Shown piece by piece: positions 61,046 to 64,000 of a stretch of 64,000 bases of DNA (positions are counted from its first letter, which is position 1; each line of letters opens with the position of its first letter). A model generated the notes under the pieces. It saw only the letters and a program-made list of their open reading frames with translations, had not been told where the DNA came from and ran no database searches. The position numbers and the translations under genes are program-made. This DNA is from Agromyces sp. ISL-38 (GTDB taxonomy: Bacteria; Actinomycetota; Actinomycetes; Actinomycetales; Microbacteriaceae), in NCBI RefSeq assembly GCF_018613935.1, contig NZ_JAGGPF010000002.1, positions 1-64,000 on the forward strand, given 5' to 3'.

Positions 61046-61867
61046 TCACTTGAGTCCGGCGTTCGCCACGCCCTGGATGACGTATTTCTGGGCGAACACG
61101 TAAAGGGCGAGCATCGGCAGGATGCTCACGACCGAGCCGGCCATGATCACGTCCCATTGGGTCGTGTACTGGCCCTGCAGCCCGGCGAGGGCGATCGGCA
61201 GCGTCTGCAGCTCGGGCGAGCGCAAGACGACGAGGGGCCACAGGAAGCTGTTCCAGCTGCCCATGAATGCGAACACGGCCAAGGTGGCGAGGGCGGGCCG
61301 GATGTTCGGCAGCACCACGGTCCAGAAGATTCGGAAGTGGCCGGCGCCGTCGAGCGTGGCCGCCTCGTCGAGCTCGAACGGCACCTGGTTCATCGCCTGC
61401 CGCAGCAGGAAGATGCCGAACGCCGAGGCGAACGTCGGCAGCAGCGCGCCGAGGTACGTGTCGATGAGGCCGAAGGCCTTGAGCTCGGCGAACAACGGCA
61501 CGATGAGTACCTGCAGCGGGATCATCATCGTCGCGAGGTAGACGCCGAAGACCACCGTTCGACCGCGGAATGCGAGCCTGCTGAATGCATACGCGGCGGT
61601 CGCGCTCGTGATGAGCTGCACGAGCGTCGTGACGATCGCGAGGCCGATGCTGTTGCCGATGACCCGGGCGAAGGGCAACTCGGTGAAGAGCTCGCGATAG
61701 GCGTCGAGCCCGGAATCGGCCGGCCAGAGCGACGGCGTCGCACTGAGGCCGGCTCCGGGGCTGAGGGACGTCACGACCGTCCAATAGAAGGGGAAGAACA
61801 TCACGAGGGCGCCGGCGATGACCACGGCGTGCAGCACGATGGAGCGACCACGGGTGGTCTCACGCAT
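61046..61867 (-). CDS. ABC sugar permease, MalG type (273 aa)
   Basis: Six-TM permease with the inner-membrane EAA loop (ELDEAATLDGAGHFRIFWTV) that docks the ATPase. N-terminus GRSIVLHAVVIAGALVMFFP is the first TM. Length normal. The start overlaps the MalF-type permease stop by 8 bp, so they are co-translated. Works with the adjacent permease and binding protein. Confidence 0.92.
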   Translation of the reverse strand: MRETTRGRSIVLHAVVIAGALVMFFPFYWTVVTSLSPGAGLSATPSLWPADSGLDAYRELFTELPFARVIGNSIGLAIVTTLVQLITSATAAYAFSRLAFRGRTVVFGVYLATMMIPLQVLIVPLFAELKAFGLIDTYLGALLPTFASAFGIFLLRQAMNQVPFELDEAATLDGAGHFRIFWTVVLPNIRPALATLAVFAFMGSWNSFLWPLVVLRSPELQTLPIALAGLQGQYTTQWDVIMAGSVVSILPMLALYVFAQKYVIQGVANAGLK

Positions 61868-62816
61868 AGTTCACCCACTTGCGCTGACCGCGCACCTGCA
61901 TGACCGTGACGGCGAGGATCACGAGGAAGAGCAGCCAGGAGAGGGCGGATGCCTCGCCAGCGCTGCCGTACCTGAATGTGAGGTCGTACACCTGCTGCAC
62001 CACGACCTGGGTCGCGCCACCGGGTCCCCCGCCGGTCATCGCATAGACCTGGTCGAACACCTGGAACCCGTTGATGAGCGAGATGACGACGACGAAGAAC
62101 GTCGAGGGCGAGAGCAGCGGCATCACGACCGACACGAGGCGGCGCCACCATCCGGCACCGTCGACCTTCGCCGCGTCGACGAGTTCGGGGTCGATGGCCT
62201 GGAGTCCGGCGAGCAGGATGACCATCACGAACCCGAGGTCCTTCCACGCCGACGCGAGGATGATCGAGGGCATCGCCCACGCCGGGTCGGTCCACCACCC
62301 CGGCCCGTCGATGCCGAAGGTCGCAAGGGTGGCGTTCACGATGCCGTTGCTCGGGTTCAGCAGCCACCGCCACACGATCGCGACGACGATCCAGCTCGTG
62401 ACCACCGGCAGGAAGTACACGCCCCGCAGCAGGGACCGTCCCTTCAACGCGGTGTTGAGCGCGAGCGCGAGGGCGAGTCCTCCGAAGTACACGAGCGGGA
62501 GGTATCCCGCGATGTAGTACAGGGTGTGCGCGAACACCGCCCAGGTCGCGGGATCACCGAGCAGGTTCGCGTAGTTGTCGAGGCCGACCCATTCGGCGGG
62601 AGCGAGCAGATTCCACTCGGTGAGGCTGATCACGGCCGCGGCCACCATCGGGCCGAGCACGAAGAACACCAGTGGCAGGGCACTCGGGAGCAGGAATGCA
62701 ACGACGACGAGAGTGTGACGGATGCCCCGACGACGCCGCGGCCGGAGCGCTCGGCGCGTGGCGGGAGACTCCGCGACGATCGGGATCGCCGCCGGCGGGG
62801 TCGTGATGACGCTCAC
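61860..62816 (-). CDS. ABC sugar permease, MalF type (318 aa)
   Basis: About six TM helices after a basic cytosolic N-terminus (RRALRPRRRRGIRHTLVVVA). The EAA loop is DPELVDAAKVDGAGWWRRLV. GTG at 62816 is fixed by its overlap with the ROK-gene stop (GTGA, 4 bp); longer open frame upstream is antisense to that gene's code. No ATP-binding subunit gene lies in the operon as far as the window shows; a shared MsiK-type ATPase is likely. Confidence 0.92.
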   Translation of the reverse strand: MSVITTPPAAIPIVAESPATRRALRPRRRRGIRHTLVVVAFLLPSALPLVFFVLGPMVAAAVISLTEWNLLAPAEWVGLDNYANLLGDPATWAVFAHTLYYIAGYLPLVYFGGLALALALNTALKGRSLLRGVYFLPVVTSWIVVAIVWRWLLNPSNGIVNATLATFGIDGPGWWTDPAWAMPSIILASAWKDLGFVMVILLAGLQAIDPELVDAAKVDGAGWWRRLVSVVMPLLSPSTFFVVVISLINGFQVFDQVYAMTGGGPGGATQVVVQQVYDLTFRYGSAGEASALSWLLFLVILAVTVMQVRGQRKWVNYA

Positions 62817-64000
62817 TGGCGGGCCGCCTGTTCCACGAGCCGGGCACGGATGAGCCGCCCCTGGTCGCCGGTGAGCCCTTCGGACTCGAACGGGGTGGCG
62901 AGCACGAGCGCGGCGGCGCCCTGCGCCCAGCTGTCGTCCTGCCATCGTTCGACTTCGACCGGAATGCTCCGGCGGCGCGCCATGAGGTGCGCGCGGAACG
63001 CGGGCTCGAACCCTCCGGACCAGTGCGCCCAGGCCGCCGTGCCTTCGCCGAGCACGATCACGAGGGCAGGGTCGACGACCTGTACGACACCGGCGAGGGT
63101 TCGACCGAGGAGCCGGCCGGCGTCCTCGAAGACGCCGATCGCACTGGAGTCCCCTCGATCGGCGGCAGCGAGCAGCTCGGAGATGCCGGCCCCTGCGGGG
63201 AGGACACCGCGCTCGAGTGCCGCGGAGACGAGGGCGTCTTCGCTGATGTGCGCCTCGAGGCATCCGAGGTTGCCGCATCGGCATGACGGGCCCTCGTCGG
63301 CGACCGGGAAGTGTCCCAGCTCGCCGGCTCCACCCGACGCGCCGCGCATGATCCTGCCATCCGCGACGATGGCCGCGCCGACGCCGGTGCCGATCGTCAC
63401 GATGAGGAAGTTCGCGGTCGTGCGCCCGAGACCGAAGAGACGCTCGGCAGCGGCGAGCGCGTTGACGTTGTTCTCGACGATGACCGGGAGCCCGAGCGAT
63501 CGGCGCAATGACTCGCCGATCGGCACCTGAACCCAATCGAGCTGGGGCGCGTCGACGACGCCGCTGCCCGGGAGGTCGACGGAGCCGGGAACGCCCACGC
63601 CCACGCCGAGAAGCGGAGCGTCGGCGCCTCCGTCGATGAAGCTGCGGATGCGGTCGGAGAGCTCGGCGAGGGCGGTGGCCGCAGCGGCATCGAATGGCTC
63701 GCTCTGCGAGCGCAGCACTCGCCCGTCGATTCCCACCTCGACGAAGGCGATGTGGTCGGCGACGACCTTGATGCCGATCGCCCGCCCGCCGCCGGCCACG
63801 AGCCCGAGCATGCGCGCCGGCCGGCCACCGCTCGACGGAGCCGATTCCAGCTCGACGACGAGGCCGTCGGTGATGAGCTCGCGCGTGAGTTGCGTCATGA
63901 GTGCCGGCGAGACGGAGAGGGTGCGCGCCAGCTCCGCACGAGAGGCTGGCCCGCTCGCACCGAGATGCGCGAGGATGGCCGACCGGTTCACGTCGGTGCG
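62813..64000 (-). CDS. ROK-family transcriptional regulator (5' end beyond window)
   Basis: N-terminal winged HTH (NRSAILAHLGASGPASRAEL; ARTLSVSPALMTQLTRELIT) and a ROK sugar-kinase-like domain: GVGVGVPGSVDLPGSG, VENNVNALAAAERLFG, TIGTGVGAAIVADGRI and the zinc site CRCGNLGCLEAH (CxCGxxGCxE). It reads a sugar ligand and represses the operon that it heads. A GTG at 63991 is possible, but the frame is open to the window edge, and relatives have a few more residues before NRSAIL, so the start is probably outside. Confidence 0.88.
   Translation of the reverse strand, partial: RTDVNRSAILAHLGASGPASRAELARTLSVSPALMTQLTRELITDGLVVELESAPSSGGRPARMLGLVAGGGRAIGIKVVADHIAFVEVGIDGRVLRSQSEPFDAAAATALAELSDRIRSFIDGGADAPLLGVGVGVPGSVDLPGSGVVDAPQLDWVQVPIGESLRRSLGLPVIVENNVNALAAAERLFGLGRTTANFLIVTIGTGVGAAIVADGRIMRGASGGAGELGHFPVADEGPSCRCGNLGCLEAHISEDALVSAALERGVLPAGAGISELLAAADRGDSSAIGVFEDAGRLLGRTLAGVVQVVDPALVIVLGEGTAAWAHWSGGFEPAFRAHLMARRRSIPVEVERWQDDSWAQGAAALVLATPFESEGLTGDQGRLIRARLVEQAARQ

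Overview
High-GC actinobacterial chromosome, most likely a member of the Microbacteriaceae (Agromyces/Leifsonia/Microbacterium type). This rests on codon use (frequent GGATGCC/GCATCC), on many leaderless starts with a TANNNT hexamer 6-7 nt before the start codon, on the MTES_1575-type nuclease-helicase, and on typical gene orders (cyclo-ligase/galU/fmdB/mscL; ald/Lrp; rhodanese/CstR). The genus is an inference.

Layout. 1-573: no gene, but two good promoters pointing left plus a TTGAGAACTCAA leader element, which suggests an rRNA operon begins just outside the window. 574-25229 is ordinary high-GC core: two aldo/keto reductases (one frameshifted), the helicase HrpA, a secreted LVIVD-repeat protein, MFS exporters, a DUF4349 lipoprotein, an acyl-CoA dehydrogenase, an AlaX-like editing protein, a KhtTU-type K+/H+ antiporter pair, a flavin monooxygenase facing an F420-reductase-like gene, an AlkD-like glycosylase, a PfkB kinase/SurE pair, and two divergent GH29 fucosidases, one coupled to an APH-fold kinase.

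25395-43038 is a lower-GC genomic island bounded by two serine-recombinase fragments, the right one abutting a tRNA-Ala(CGC) gene. Its core is one eight-gene, overlapping, minus-strand defence operon (38007 to 25848): type I restriction-modification hsdM-hsdS-hsdR, a YgjP-type metalloprotease, and a complete Qat system (qatA-qatB-qatC-qatD). The rest is cargo (RHH regulator, two small proteins, EcsC-like protein, a 407-aa unknown) and decayed genes (VOC/bleomycin-resistance type, XRE regulator, recombinase).

43039-56292 is core again: tRNA-Ala, membrane protein, GNAT, galU, cyclo-ligase, FmdB, MscL, a large helicase-like protein with a degenerate P-loop and a C-terminal Vsr-like nuclease, a rhodanese/CstR operon with a clear operator, alanine dehydrogenase facing its Lrp-type regulator, a LigC-type ATP-dependent ligase, small unknowns and a TMEM175-like channel. 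56317-64000 is an alpha-glucoside utilisation operon on the minus strand: ROK regulator, two ABC permeases, binding lipoprotein, GH15 and GH31; no ABC ATPase is encoded with it.
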